Assembly: GCA_022749755.1 (NCBI GenBank)
Contig: CM040441.1
Span: 10,603,475 to 10,667,474, forward strand
Reading direction: 5' to 3'
DNA length: 64,000 nucleotides
Source: Azadirachta indica
Taxonomy: Eukaryota; Streptophyta; Magnoliopsida; Sapindales; Meliaceae
The position numbers and the translations under genes were made by a program. The notes under the pieces were generated by a model, which was not told the origin of the DNA, searched no databases, and was given only the letters and a program-made list of their open reading frames with translations. Of the stretch, positions 1-12,644 are shown piece by piece. Numbering within the stretch: the stretch's first letter is position 1; the number at the start of each line of letters is the position of its first letter.

Positions 1-3000
1 AAGATTTCTTCATTACAACTGAACATTTCTCCTTCACGACTAAAGATTTTTTCCTAAATACTGAAGACTTCTTCCTCCACCTGAGAATATCTTGTATACG
101 ACTAAAAATCTCTTCAATATCATTGAAAAACTCTCTAGAAAGGCTGAAAATAACTTCAATATGGCTTACTAGAAATTTATTTGATATGATTGAAGATCCC
201 TTCCTTATGACTAAACATTTCTTCCTTACAACTAAAAATTTTTTACTAACAACTGAAGATTTATTTATACGTTTGAAATTTTCTTCTATACGACTAAAAA
301 TTTCTTAAATACAATTGAAAAACTTTTTGATAAAGCTAAAAATATCTTCAATATGACTTACCAAAAATTTATTCAAACGACTAAAGATTTCTTTCTTACG
401 ACTGAAGATTTCTTCCTCCGCTTGAAAATCTCTTGTATACAACTGAAAACCTGCTCAATATCATTGAAAAACTTTCCAAAAAGGCTTAAAATGTCTTCAA
501 TATAGCTTATCAAAATTTATGCAATATAACTGAAGATTTCTTCCTTATGACTGAACATTTTTTTCTTACGATTCAAGTTTTTTTCCTAACGACTGAAGCT
601 TTATTCTTACGCCTGAACATTTCTTATATATGATTAAAAATCTCTTCAACACGACTGAAAAACTCATTAATAAGGATGAAAATCTCTTCATTATCGCTTA
701 CCAAAATTTTATTCAATATCACTGAAGATTTCTTCCTTACAATTGAAGATTTCTTTCTCGCGACTGAAGATTTCTGCCTCACGACTAAAGATTTCATGCT
801 AATGACTGAACATTTGTTCATGCGCCTAAAAGTCTCTTATATACGACCAAAAGCCTCTTCAATATCACTGAAACCTCTTTAATAAGGCTAAAAATATCTT
901 CAACATAGCTTGCCAAAATTTCTTCAATTTGACTAACTATTTCTTCTTTACGATCGAACATTTCTTCCTCACGAATAAAGATTTATTCATAATAAATGAA
1001 GATTTATTCTTATGTCTGAAAATTTCTTTTATACTAATACAAATCTCTTCAAAACAACTGAAAAACTTTTTGATAAGGCTGACAATATCCTCAATATGGC
1101 TTACCGAAAGTTTATTTAACATAACTAAAGATTTCTACCTAATGACTAAAGATTTCCTCCTAACGACTACAAATTTCTTCTTAACAATTAAAGATTTGTT
1201 TTTACACCTAAAAATCCATTGTATACGACTGAAAACTTCTTCAGTATCACTAAAAACTATTTAATAAGGGTAAAAATGTGTTAAATATGGTTTACCAAAA
1301 ATTTATTCAATATGATTAAGGATTTCTTCCTTATGACTGAACATTTCTTCCTCACGATTAAAGATTTGCTCTTACACCTAAAAATCTCTTATGTACAATA
1401 GAAAATTTCTTCAATATGACTGAAAAAGTCATATATAAGCCTTATCAACATGGTTTACTAAAAATTTATTCAATACGATTAAAAATTTTATCCTTGCGAC
1501 TAAACATTTCTTCCTCACAATTAAAGATATCTTCCTAATGACTAAAGATTTATTTCTTAACCTGTAAATCTCCTGTATACGATTAAAAATAGATTCAATA
1601 GGACTAAAAAACTATTTAATAAAAATGAAAATGTCCTCAATTGGCTTACCAAAAATTTATTCAATATAACTGAAAATTTCTTCCTTATAACTGAAGATTT
1701 TTTTTCTCACGATAGAAGTTTTCTTCCTAACAACTGAAGATTTGTTCTTACACCTGAAAACCTCTTATATACGACTGAAAATCTCTTTAATATAACTGAA
1801 AAACTTATCCATAAGCCTGAAAAAGTCTTTAATATGTCTTACCAAAAATTTATTCAACATAACTGAAGATTTCATCCTTCGGACTAAACATTTCTTCCTA
1901 ACAACCAAACATTTCTTTCTCCTCCTGAAAATCTCTTGTACACAACTAAAAAGCTCTTCAATATCACTTAAAAACTCTAAAAAGAATAAAAATATCTTCA
2001 ATATGGCTTACCAAAATTTTCTTCAATATGACTGAAGATTTCTTACTCACGACTGAACATTTCTTTCTTACAACTAAATATTTTTTCATAACGACTGAAA
2101 ATTTATTCTTACGTCTAAATATTTCTTCTATACGATCAGAAATCTTATCAACATGATAGAAGAACACTTTGATAATGCTAGAAATATCTTCAACATTACT
2201 TATAAAAAATTTATTCAACATGACTGAAGAATTCTTCCTTACGACTAAAGATTTGTTCTTACACCTGAAAATCCCTTACATACGATTGGAAATCTCTTCA
2301 ATATAATTGAAAAGCTCATCCATAAGCCTAAAAAGGTTTTTAATATGACTTACCAAAATTTATTTAATATAACTGAAAATTTCATCCTTAAGACTGAACA
2401 TTTCTTTCTCACGGTTAAAGATTTCTTCCTCTGCCTGAAAATCTCTTGTACACGACTGAAAAACTCTTCAATATCACTGAAAAACTCTTTAAAAACGCTG
2501 AAAATGTTTTCAATGTGACTTACTAAAAATTTATTTAATATGAATAAAGATTTCTTCCCTACAACAAAAAATTTCTTCCATACAAATGAAGATTTATTCT
2601 CATCCTAAAAATTTCTTCTGTACAACTTAAAATCTCTACAAAAAAATTGAAAAATTCTTTGATAAGGATAAAAATATATTTTAGTATCACTTACCAAAAA
2701 TTTATTTAACACGACTAAACATTTCTTCCTCACGATTGAAGATTTTTTTTTTATGTCTAAAAATCTCTTTAATAGGACTAAAAACTGTTTAATAAGGCTG
2801 AAACTGTCTTCAAAATGGCTTAAGAAAATTTATTCAATACCACCGAAGATTTCTTCCTTACAACTAAAGATTTCTTCCTAACGAGTAAAGATTTGTTCTT
2901 ACGCTTGAAAATCTCTTGTATACAAATGAAAATCTCTTTAATATAACTGAAAAACTCATCCATAAGCCTGGAAAAATCTTCAATATCGCTTATCAAAAAT

Positions 3001-6000
3001 TTCTTCAATATGACTAAAAATTTTATTCTTATGACTGAACATTTCTTTCTCACGACTAAAGATTTCTTATCTAACAACTGAAAATTTCTTCTTTCGCGTG
3101 AAAACCTCTTGTACACAACTGAAAACCTTTTCAATATCACTAGAAACTTACTAAAAAGTCTGAAAATGTCTTCAATTTAGTTTATCAAAAATTTATTCAA
3201 TATGATTTAAGATTTCTTTATTACAACGAAACATTTTTTCTTTACGACGAAAGATTTTTTCCTAAAGACTAAAGAATTATTTTAACGCTTGCAAATTTCT
3301 TCTATACAACTAAAAATCTCTTCAACATGACTAAAAAACTTTTTGATAAGGCTAAAATATCTTCACTATTGCTGACCAAAAATTTACTCAACATAACTGA
3401 AATTTTCTTTCTTGCTACTGAACATTTCTTTCTCACGACTAAAGATTTCTTCCTAATAACTGAATATTCATTTCTCTGCCTAAAAATCTCTTGTGTACGA
3501 CTGAAAACCTCTTTAATATCATTGAAAGCTCTATAATAACGCTGAGAAAGTTTTCAACATGGCTTACCAAAAATTTATTCAATATGACTAAAAATTTCTT
3601 TCTCACGACTAAATATTTCTTTATAATGACTGAAGATTTATTCTTACGCCAGAAAATCCCTTGTGCACGACTGAAAACCTTTTTAATATCACTGAAAACT
3701 CTTTAATAAGGCTGAGAAAGTTTTCAACATGATTTACTAAAAATTTATTCAATATGACTAAAAATTTTTTCCTCACGACTAAACATTTCTTTCTAACGAC
3801 TGAAGATTTATTTTTACGTCAGAAAATCTCTTGTATATGACTCAAAATCTCTTCAATATCACTGAAAAACTCTTTAATAAGGCTGAATATGTTTTCATTA
3901 TGGCTCACCAAAAATTTATTCAACATGACTGAAGATTTCTTCCTTACAGCTAAACATTTCTTCTTCATGACTAAATATTTCTTCCTAACGACTGAAAATT
4001 TGTTGTTACGCCTAAAAATCTCTTGTATACTACTAAAAATCTCTTCAACACAACTGAAAAACTCTTTGATAAGGCTAAAAATATGTTCAGTATCGCTTAC
4101 TAAAAATATACTCACTATGACTGAAGATTTCATCCTTACAACTAAATATTTCTTTCTCACGACTGAATATTCATTCTTTTGCTTGAAAATCTCTTATATA
4201 CGACTGAAAACCTCTTGAATATCACTAAAAACTCTTTAATAAGTTTGAAAAAGTTTTCAACATGGCTTATCAAAAATTTATTCAAAATGACTGAAGATTT
4301 CTTCTCAACAACTAATCATTTCCTCTTCACGACTAAAAATTTCTTTCTTATGACTGAAGATTTATTCTTATGCCTTGAAATCTCCTGTATAAAACAAAAA
4401 AATCTCATTAATTTGACTTTAAAACTCATCAATAAGCCTGAAAATATCTTCAATATAGCTTACCAGAAATTTATTAATTATGACTGAAGATTTCTTCTTT
4501 ACGACTAAATATTTCTTCTTTACGACTAAAGATTTCTTTTTAATGACTGAAAATTTATTCTGAAACTTAAAAATCTCTTCTGTACGACTAAAAAGCTCTT
4601 CAATATCACTTGAAAACTCATCAATCAGGCTGAAAATATCTTTAATATGATTTACCAAAAATTTATTCAATATGACTGAAAATTTCTTTCTCACAACTGA
4701 AAATTTCTTTTTCACTACTAAAGATTTTCTCCTAATGTCTAAAGATTTCTTCCTTCTCTTGAAAATCTCTTGTATACTACTAAAAAACCTATTCAATATT
4801 ACTGAAAAAAGTCTTTAAAAAGGTTGAAAACATTTTCAATATGCCTTATCAAAAATTATTCAACATGACTGAAGATTTCTTCCTTACGATTAAATATTTT
4901 TTCCTCACAATCAAAGATTTTTTTTTCTAACGACTGAAGATATATTCTTACGCATAAAAATTTGTTCTATAGGATTAAAAACCTCTTCAATATCACTGAA
5001 AAACTCATCAATAAGACTGAAAATTTCTTCAATACGGTTTACTAAAAATTTATTCAATATGACTGAATATTTTTTCTCTACAACTAAACATTTCTTCCTC
5101 ACGACTAAAGATTTCTTCTTAACAACTGAAGATTTATTCTTACGCTTGAAAATCTCTTGTATACAACCGAAAACCTCTTCAATATCACTGAATAACTCAT
5201 CAATAAAACTGAAAATATCTTCAATATGACTTACCAAAAATTTATTCAACGTGGTTAAAGATTTCTTCCTTATTACTAAAGTTTTCTTCCTCACAACTAA
5301 AAATTTCTTCCTAACGACTAAAAATTTATTCTTACGCTTGAGAATTATTTGTATACGACTGAAAATCTTTTCAATATGACTGAAAATCTTTTCAATAGAA
5401 CTAAAAAACTCATCCATAATCCTAATAAAGTCTTAAATATGGCTTAAAGAAAATATATTCAATATCACTGAAGATTTCATCCTTACGATTGAATATTTCT
5501 TCCTCATGATTAAACATTTCTTTTTAAAGACTGAAGATTTCTTCCTCCGCCTAAAAATCTCTTGTACATTACTGAAAAGCTCTCTAAGAAGGCTTAAAAC
5601 GTCTTCAATATGGTTTACCAAAAATTTATTCAATATAACTGAAAATTTCTTTCTTACGACTGAACATTTCTTCCTCACGACTAAAAGTTTATTTTTACAA
5701 CCGAATATTTATTATACACGAATAAAAATCTCTTCAACACAACTGAAAAACTAATTAATAAGGATAAAAATATCTTCACGATCACTTACCGAAAATTTAT
5801 TTAACATAACTGAAAATTTCTTCCTTGCGACTGAACATTTCTTTCTCACAACTAAAAATTTCTTTCTAACAATTGAAATTTATTCTTACGACTAAAAATC
5901 TCTTGTATATGACTAGAAATCTCTACAACATAACTGAAAAACTTATCCATATGCCTGAAAAAGTCTTCAATATAGTTTACAAAAAATTTATTCAATATGA

Positions 6001-6309
6001 CTGAAGATTTCATCGTTACGACTGAACATTTCTTCCTTATAATTAAACATTTCTTCCTCACGACTAAATATTTCTTCCTCACAACTGAAGATTTCTTCCT
6101 TCACTTGAAAATCTCTTGTGCACAATTGAAAACCTCTTCAATATCACTAAAAACTCTCTAAAAAGTCTAAAAATGTCTTCAGTATAGTTTATCAAAAATT
6201 TATTCACTATAACTAAAGATTTTTTTCTTGCGACTAAATGTTTCTTCCTCATGACTAAAGATTTCTTACTAACGATTGAAGATTTGTTCCTCTGCCTGAA
6301 AATCTCTTA
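1..6309. repeat. Higher-order satellite: 21-bp motif in ~192-bp units
   Basis: The whole stretch is a degenerate tandem array. The basic motif is about 21 bp, GACTGAAGATTTCTTCCTYA plus one base. Seven or so 21-mers, one 20-mer (GACTGAAGATTTATTCTTAC) and one 25-mer containing GGCTTACCAAAAATTTATTC make a unit of 192 bp. The GGCTTAC landmark recurs near 161, 353, 502, 693, 905, 1095, 1287 and 1450, giving spacings of 192, 149, 191, 212, 190, 192 and 163; the odd ones fit gain or loss of whole 21-mers. About 33 units are present and the left end runs off the window. Because 21 and 192 are multiples of three, long open frames appear on both strands (up to 168 codons), but they lack a consistent start, are broken between units, and read as heptapeptide repeats on either strand. 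I treat it as non-coding satellite. Confidence 0.93.
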
Positions 6310-6375
6310 TAACCCCTAAAACCCTCGACCTTATATCCTAAACCCAATACCCTAGACCTAGAACCCTAAACACCA
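6310..6375. repeat. Degenerate interstitial telomere-like repeats
   Basis: Directly at the end of the satellite are scattered CCCTAAA-type heptamers: CCCCTAAAACCCTCG, ATCCTAAACCC, ATACCCTAGACC and GAACCCTAAACACC. The plant telomere unit is CCCTAAA/TTTAGGG. The copies are imperfect and irregularly spaced, so this is a relic or a chance-enriched junction, not a working telomere. Confidence 0.6.
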
Positions 6376-7434
6376 ATATCATTATACCTAACGCTCGACT
6401 AAACAATTGCTTGTTAATTTTACTAACTTTTGTATTTTTAATCAATTACTTTTGCCATCCTTTTAAGTACGCTTATATTTTCAAATTAACGAATTATAAT
6501 AATTATAATAATAACAAATTAGAATAAGCTAGTTGCATAATTTTTAATTGAATAAGATTAAGATTAACAAATATCAAATTAAGAATTGGTTAATGGATAT
6601 ATATAAGAATAATAGGATAGATGATAGGACATAGTGTGCTTTTCAAAGATGATGATGTCACATATATGAACAACCTGTTAATTTTTTTTTAAAATTTTTA
6701 GATTACAACTCTAATTTTTCAATCAACAAATAATATATAATTCATGATCAAATTATGAGCCAAGAATCAAGCTCCAATGTTATTATGGTAGCAATACATA
6801 AATAATGTTTTGTTTTGTTTATATTACCTTTATTAGTCTGTGTGTGTGTGTGTTTTTATATCAGGGAGCTTGCACTCTTTTATTCTTACTTTTACTTTTT
6901 ATTGTTTCTTCTTTTTCTTTAGTAAATTTTTTTATTTGTGGTCATTAAAAACACATTGGGTATGGTAACTTTTTATACGAAATAAAAGTTAGCGGTTTTG
7001 GATTCACCTAAAATGTTATAATTAATAAATGGATGATAAGGTATGAACTCTTTTGTAACACAATTAAATATTTGAATAATCATGTTATACTAACTCAGTT
7101 TATAATCTAATAGATTTATTTTATAGTTTTACAATTTAAAAGTGTTTAGCTATATTTTTCAAACATACTAAATATATATACATATATACATACATATATA
7201 TATATATATGTTAATTAGTGGAACAGGTTAAGTATGTCATGTTCAAGTTTTAATTTTTTGACACAATATTAAGTAGACTGTTATTTGGCATGACATAAAT
7301 ACTAACATGTCAGCCCCCTAAAACACACAATCTTCAATGGCCGAAAATATAGCATAAAAAATGGCTTAATCTTATGTACATATATCTCTTATCATCAAAT
7401 GACTAATTATCAATTGACGTTTCAAAGAATTTTA
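6376..7434. other. AT-rich intergenic DNA
   Basis: No coding potential is seen. There is a short (TG)n run at about 6839-6854 and a (TA)n/(CATA)n run at about 7168-7211. Confidence 0.6.
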
Positions 7435-8015
7435 GGGTCAGTTTGGGATTGCTGTGAATTTTGAAAAAATATGCTTTTACTGTGCTATAGAAACAACCAA
7501 CTTTAAAAAGAATCAGTTTTGTATTTGGTAGATTTTATTTTCAAAAGTGCTGTGAATTTAAAAATCAATTTTGTATGTTTGGTAAATTTATTATTAAAAA
7601 ATTATAGCAATACGAATGACTAAAATGCACACAACGAATAGTGATAAATAAAAATTAGTTTAAATGTTTAATATAATATAATATAATATAATATAATATA
7701 TGCTTACTTAAAATAATTTATAGATAAATATATATATATATCATAACTAAAATTAAAAAAGTAAAAGAATAACGAAAAAAATTTGATTTGAATAATTTTA
7801 TTTTTCAATTAAAGTTGAAATTTAAAAATTATATGTAGAGTTAATTTTGGATTTTTGTAATTTTAAATGGATACATTTAGTATTATACTTAGAAATAAAA
7901 TTACTTTTCAAAATTAAATTTTAAAAAATAACTCTTTTCTTACTTCTTAAAATAATGATATGATTTTATCAATTTTAAAAATATTTTACCAAACAATCAA
8001 AATAACTTTGTTTAG
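7435..8015 (+). mobile_element. Tourist-like (PIF/Harbinger) MITE, right end worn
   Basis: The sequence starts with GGGTCAGTTTGGGATTGCTG directly after TTA (7432-7434), the usual target trinucleotide of PIF/Harbinger elements. It runs through AT-rich DNA with the phrase TTTTGTATTTGGTAGATTTT and ends near TTACCAAACAATCAAAATAAC. The body is clearly related along its length to the copy at 25392-26014 in the same orientation. The last ~50 bp of that copy are missing or diverged here, so the right boundary is approximate. A pentanucleotide microsatellite (ATAAT)n occupies 7671-7701 inside it. Confidence 0.7.
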
Positions 8016-8490
8016 TATATTGGATTAAATTGGGATACTCCAATGGCGGGTGGGAGTGGATATTGTCAAAATTGACGTCTAAGGTTTTATCATTATGCAA
8101 AAGAGAAGGATTGAAGGAAGATATAAACAAGAGAGAAAACATATATGAATCGGTCCATACCTGCGTCCATATTGAAGACTACAAGTAATCAATGCATGCA
8201 TCGCATTGAATATATCAATAAACGATAACATCCTTAAGCTTATTGAATATCCGCCGTCACCTCCCCATTACTGCCAAATATAATTGGTTTCTCGAAGCTC
8301 TGCCGTCGACGCAAAGTACAGTAAAGAAAAATAAGATATTCAGAAAGTCCATTAATCCCGATGTAATATGCCACGTCAATCAGATTTCATACATCTGAAC
8401 ACAAAGAGAAATAACAAGTTAAATTATATGTATGTCAGTTCATTGAGTTGCAAATAATCTCTAATAACGCATTCAATTTACACACAGAAC
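8016..8490. other. Intergenic, upstream of the S-protein homologue
   Basis: AT-rich with short GC islands. It must hold the promoter of the gene starting at 8491, but no element is clear enough to mark. Confidence 0.5.
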
Positions 8491-8919
8491 ATGAATAGTG
8501 AAAGTCATTCTTCAGCTAAAAATATTAGAAACTCAACCGTTGTCATGCTCCTGGTATTCAGCCAGTGCCTTTACCTTGCTCGTTCTCAGAAAGTACATGT
8601 AAGCATCATGAATAGATTAGGCAATAGAAAAAACATGACCCTTCATTGCCGATCCAAGGACAACGATCTGGGCCAGCTGAATGTTGCTGATGGAAGTGAA
8701 TTTGGGTGGGACTTCTCTGTCAATGCTGTGGGAACCACACTCTTTTACTGTGACATGGCATGGAAAAATGTACAGCAATACCACTTCGATGCGTATGCCT
8801 TCGACAGGGACTTCGTACGATGTGACACTCGATGTTTATGGCTCATATCAACAGAAGGCATGTATAGCTTAAATGGAAGAACTGGATTTTGGGAATATAT
8901 TTATCATTGGCCAAACTGA
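8491..8919 (+). CDS. Plant self-incompatibility protein S1 family (SPH) secreted peptide
   Basis: This is a single-exon, 142-residue protein. The N-terminus has a hydrophobic stretch (about residues 17-31, VVMLLVFSQCLYLA) ending before RSQKVHV, which fits a secretion signal. The mature part has the family landmarks: a beta-rich start (VHVSIMNRL), LHCRSKDNDLG, a GWDFSVN block, LFYCDMAW, and VRCDTRCLWLISTEGMYSLNG near the end. Four conserved-type cysteines (HC, YC, RC, RC) match the two disulfides of the S1/SPH fold. In poppy, S1 is the stigma ligand for pollen rejection; most SPH genes in other plants have unknown roles as small secreted signals. I see no neighbour that links it to self-incompatibility. 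The first ATG gives the signal peptide, so it is the likely start. Confidence 0.9.
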   Translation: MNSESHSSAKNIRNSTVVMLLVFSQCLYLARSQKVHVSIMNRLGNRKNMTLHCRSKDNDLGQLNVADGSEFGWDFSVNAVGTTLFYCDMAWKNVQQYHFDAYAFDRDFVRCDTRCLWLISTEGMYSLNGRTGFWEYIYHWPN

Positions 8920-9898
8920 TCACAAAGTAGTTTTACTCCTTCCTCTCTAGTTACGATGCGAGTATCCTTTCAATCTGCACAAGCATTTGAAACTTTGTTC
9001 ACAAATGCTCATTGATTCTGCATCTCTGTTCATGACTCGACCTTCGGTTTATACATACAACCAAATTCTGTGCTTTCGATTATAGGAAACTTTCTAGATG
9101 CAAATATACTTGTTTTAAGAGGATTCTATATTTGCTATTAGAGTCCAACATACCTTCACTTGTTTGAGCATTATTGGGTTGAGTTCACTCTTTGGAAATT
9201 ATTATATTTGTTCTGTTTTCATTTGATTTTAGTCACAACACAACTATTAGTTTCTACGAGAATATTGAGGGCACTATTAAAAAATTGAGTTTAAGGGACG
9301 TTTTGGTCTTAGAAGCAAAGTTCTGGATTCAGATTATCTGCCGATGACAAGGTCTCTGTAACCACTAATCCAAAAGGTGACCTTAAAATCTTATTTCAGC
9401 TTTGGCTCGGATTCTTTGGATTTTACCTCTGTAATAATTCTCCCTGTCATTCATCTATGTCCGCCATCTTCATCAATTAACCTAAAATGCACGCTAAGCC
9501 CCTTCAAAAGACATTCCTGGTTTTATCCCTAATTCCCAAAGATACAAGCAGTGACCTTTGTAATTGATAATTTCATTACAACCAAGACCTTACCATTTAT
9601 TCTTCATATCCCTCATCCCAGTTCCCAAACAACCAGGGGAATGATTGGTCTCAAACCAGGCCAAAAGATAGAAGATTTGAATTCCATACACAATGTGCAT
9701 TCCCGTTTTAGCAGATCACTAATTTCATCAAAAAAATTGACAAAAAAAAAAAATGATCAAGAAAGCTGGAAAACCTTTCTTATCAGATGTTTGAAAATAA
9801 TATCTTGTTCAGACAGTGACGCTTTCTTCCACCATAGAGTTCGAAGAAGACAACATAGAAATGATTTTCAAGTGAATGAACAACTGACAACAGATTTC
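8920..9898. other. Intergenic between convergent SPH and RPL18 genes
   Basis: This stretch includes the 3' regions of both flanking genes. An open frame at 9551-9928 (+) has no recognisable domain, is low in complexity (KKLTKKK) and overlaps the last exon of RPL18 in antisense, so it is not called. Confidence 0.5.
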
Positions 9899-11624
9899 TT
9901 AGAATTGAAGGCCGTGCTCCCTTGCTGAATCAGCAAGGGCTTCTACCCGTCCGTGGTATGGATATCCTCCCCGGTCGAAGGCCACTTTAGTGATCCCTTT
10001 CTCTAAACATGACTTAGCAATGACTTCACCCACCTTCTTTGCAACTTCCTGAAGCCAAAAGATTCAGAGGGTCAGAAGAAGTTTATTAAATTAAAATTTA
10101 CCAAATGAGGAAAAACAAAATATTAAGAGACATTGAGATCTGGATAAAGTGGAAGAACAAGAGTTGGAATTGAGCAAAAGTGCCTATTATCTAGCTATAA
10201 TGCAAGAAAATCTCATCAAGTAGGTCACTGAACACATAAACTGTAGAATGACTAGGGAACTAGCCTGCAGATTCTAAGTAACAATTTTACAGGTCTAAAG
10301 AAGATAACAGGACAGCATACAAAAGAAGTTAGATATCAATAGATCTACAAACATCTAGATTAATATACTACATTCAGGTAGCAACTATAGTGGAAAAGCA
10401 TAACCTCTAACCTATATCTACGAACTTACAGTAGTGGGACCAGAACTGCAGTTAAATTCCTCAGAAATGGGTTTCTGCATTGTCGAAGCTGAAGCAACTG
10501 TGTGCATCTTACTATCATCAATCACCTGGACATAGAGATGCTTGTTGGAGCGAAAGACACATAGCCTGGGCCTTTCTGGTGTCCCTTCAACCTGAGAAAA
10601 TAAGAATTTCATTGTAGCATTACATGTGTAATGCATAACCAAAAATTGAAAGCAACAAATTTCCTTCCAAAGGAAACATATAAAAGGAATAAATTCTTGC
10701 AGCTAGGATCAGAGTAGTTCATACGATATGGAATGTCTCAAAACTTCACCATCTTGAAATGAAGGAGCCCAAGAATTGATAACTGGCAAATGCTTTTGCA
10801 CTCTATCAGCACAAAAGACTGGGAGTCAACCCAGAAGGCTCGATGCTTTTAGAAGAAAGATAGCTCCCAGTGTGGGGTGGCGTGCTTGCTACTGATGCTA
10901 TGAGTCTTGTTATTTGAGGATGGTACAAAGGTCTTGCCTTCGTACATAATGGTAAAATTTTGCTGGGTTAGGACAAGGCCATTGTTTTTTTGTGACAGTG
11001 GCACTTTCCTTGCTAACTTTTAAAGAGACAATGATTTTTCCACCTCGTTTATCAATAGTAATGTAATCGACTTCCTAAGCCAGTAAAGCCGATGATATAT
11101 CATGCCAAACTTAGAATGACTAAAAATACACCAAGTTTTCACGTTCCTTCGGTTAAGGAATGACCCAAAATCTGCAGTAAATGTCACTGTCATTTCAGTT
11201 TCATTCTCTTTCAAGGTGTCTTGATCTCTCGTGGAAATCAATAAGACCACCGCAATGCAAACAAAATAATATCCTTACACAATGACCCAGGAAAGTAGAC
11301 TATATAAGCACCGCCATAGACAAAGTTTTACAAGTAATTGATGTGTATCCTCAATTGCTACGAAATAACCAATATAGCTGAGAAGGGTATCTAATGATAG
11401 AGATGCAAAGCCATAAATGTAAAACAAGAAGATCAAGATACCTTCTTCCTGATACGGGCATGGCGGGCAGTGCGATCCTCTCTTCTGGTTCTGGCTTTCG
11501 CTTCAACGATGACAAGAGATGGAGTAGGCCTGGCGGCGACTAACTTCCAACCCGAAATGGGTTGACACGATCCTAGAAAAGCACTGTGATTAAGCATACA
11601 AAGCAAACTTGCCATAGGAGCCAC
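9899..11624 (-). CDS. RPL18: Plastid 50S ribosomal protein L18 (uL18c), 3 exons
   Basis: Exons on the minus strand are 11624-11442, 10591-10430 and 10048-9899 (61, 54 and 50 codons with stop), all in phase 0 with GT-AG junctions, giving 164 residues. Residues 1-40 are a Ser/Ala-rich, acid-poor presequence of plastid type; a second Met at residue 4 could also be used. The mature part has the L18 signature: [44 protein letters not shown], then [39 protein letters not shown] and AREHGLQF at the very end. In bacteria and plastids uL18 binds 5S rRNA in the large subunit's central protuberance. The length equals that of known plastid precursors. The first intron (10592-11441) is large at 850 bp. 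Confidence 0.95.
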
Positions 11625-12644
11625 TTTCGACTGTCTACACTCTCCTTCCTGCGTCTACCTTACAATGGATAGACAAATTCCGCAACTCCTTTTAACACCC
11701 TTATCCAGTTATCCTGTTCGACCAGGTTCACTTGGGCGACTTTGTACTTTTCTATGCGCTTTTGCACCCCGTATTACTGTTTACGTTAACCACTCTCCAT
11801 ATTCTGTGTTAACCCAACCCCGCAACCAATTAATCTCTTTTTGTTTATTTAATTTATGAAAATATCTACAAAATTATCATCCTATCTAGAAGCTCAAAAC
11901 TGCTACCATAATTAAAGTTGTAATAAGATTCCGAGTTACAATGTATACAGGAGGAGAAGCCCATAACATAAAAAGAAAAGAAGAGAAAAGAAAAGAAAGA
12001 AAAAAAAAAATCTATTGTAGTCAAAGTTTATCTGAGCTTAATATTAGGCATGACAGTGTCTCAATTGTGTAACATGACCTTTTTCTTCATTTGAAAAATT
12101 GATATAGATTTATCATCCTTTAATTAAGAAAAGATGGAAAGAAAAAAAAATATGCCTCTGAAATTTGGACCTATCAAAACACGCTAGAAAAAGAATTACA
12201 ACTTTACTTATTGTAATCAAATAATTTCATTCACAAGCTTGCCAGATTGCCAGAAGGTTTATAGACTCGCTTATGTATATGCCTCGCATTGTCAACAGCC
12301 AGGAAAACATGCTTAAATGCCAATTATTGAGATTCATCGTTTATGAGACTGTACAGCGGCTTGAATTTTGACAACTTCATTCGAGTTTCTGCCTTTGAAC
12401 ACTCTTTCCTTTGATGAATTCTTTTTGATGCAAGGGGATAGTCATACTCATTTCTTGCAGAATTAGCCAACAGTAGAACAGTTATTAGATCCGTCATTCT
12501 TATCTGCAACTTTCTACTCATTAGCCAGTATGCTGATGCACATCAAGAGACTGATTAACCGTTTCGCTTTCCTCTACCATCTTGCATCTGACAGAGGGAC
12601 CAGTCATTTGCATCAGCCATTAGATTCTTGTCCAGTATGCTATT
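11625..12644. other. Intergenic, RPL18 upstream and RH50 3' side
   Basis: No gene is recognised. A purine-rich AAAAGAAAAG tract lies at about 11970-12010. The RPL18 promoter must lie at the left end and the RH50 3' UTR at the right end. Confidence 0.5.

Noticed and set aside
4911..5417. 168-codon minus-strand open frame, and others like it on both strands of the first 6.3 kb
   Set aside because: They arise because the 21-bp repeat is a multiple of three; the same residues recur every seven positions on both strands and starts are arbitrary.
9551..9928. 125-codon plus-strand open frame
   Set aside because: No domain recognised, low complexity, and it overlaps the last coding exon of RPL18 in antisense.
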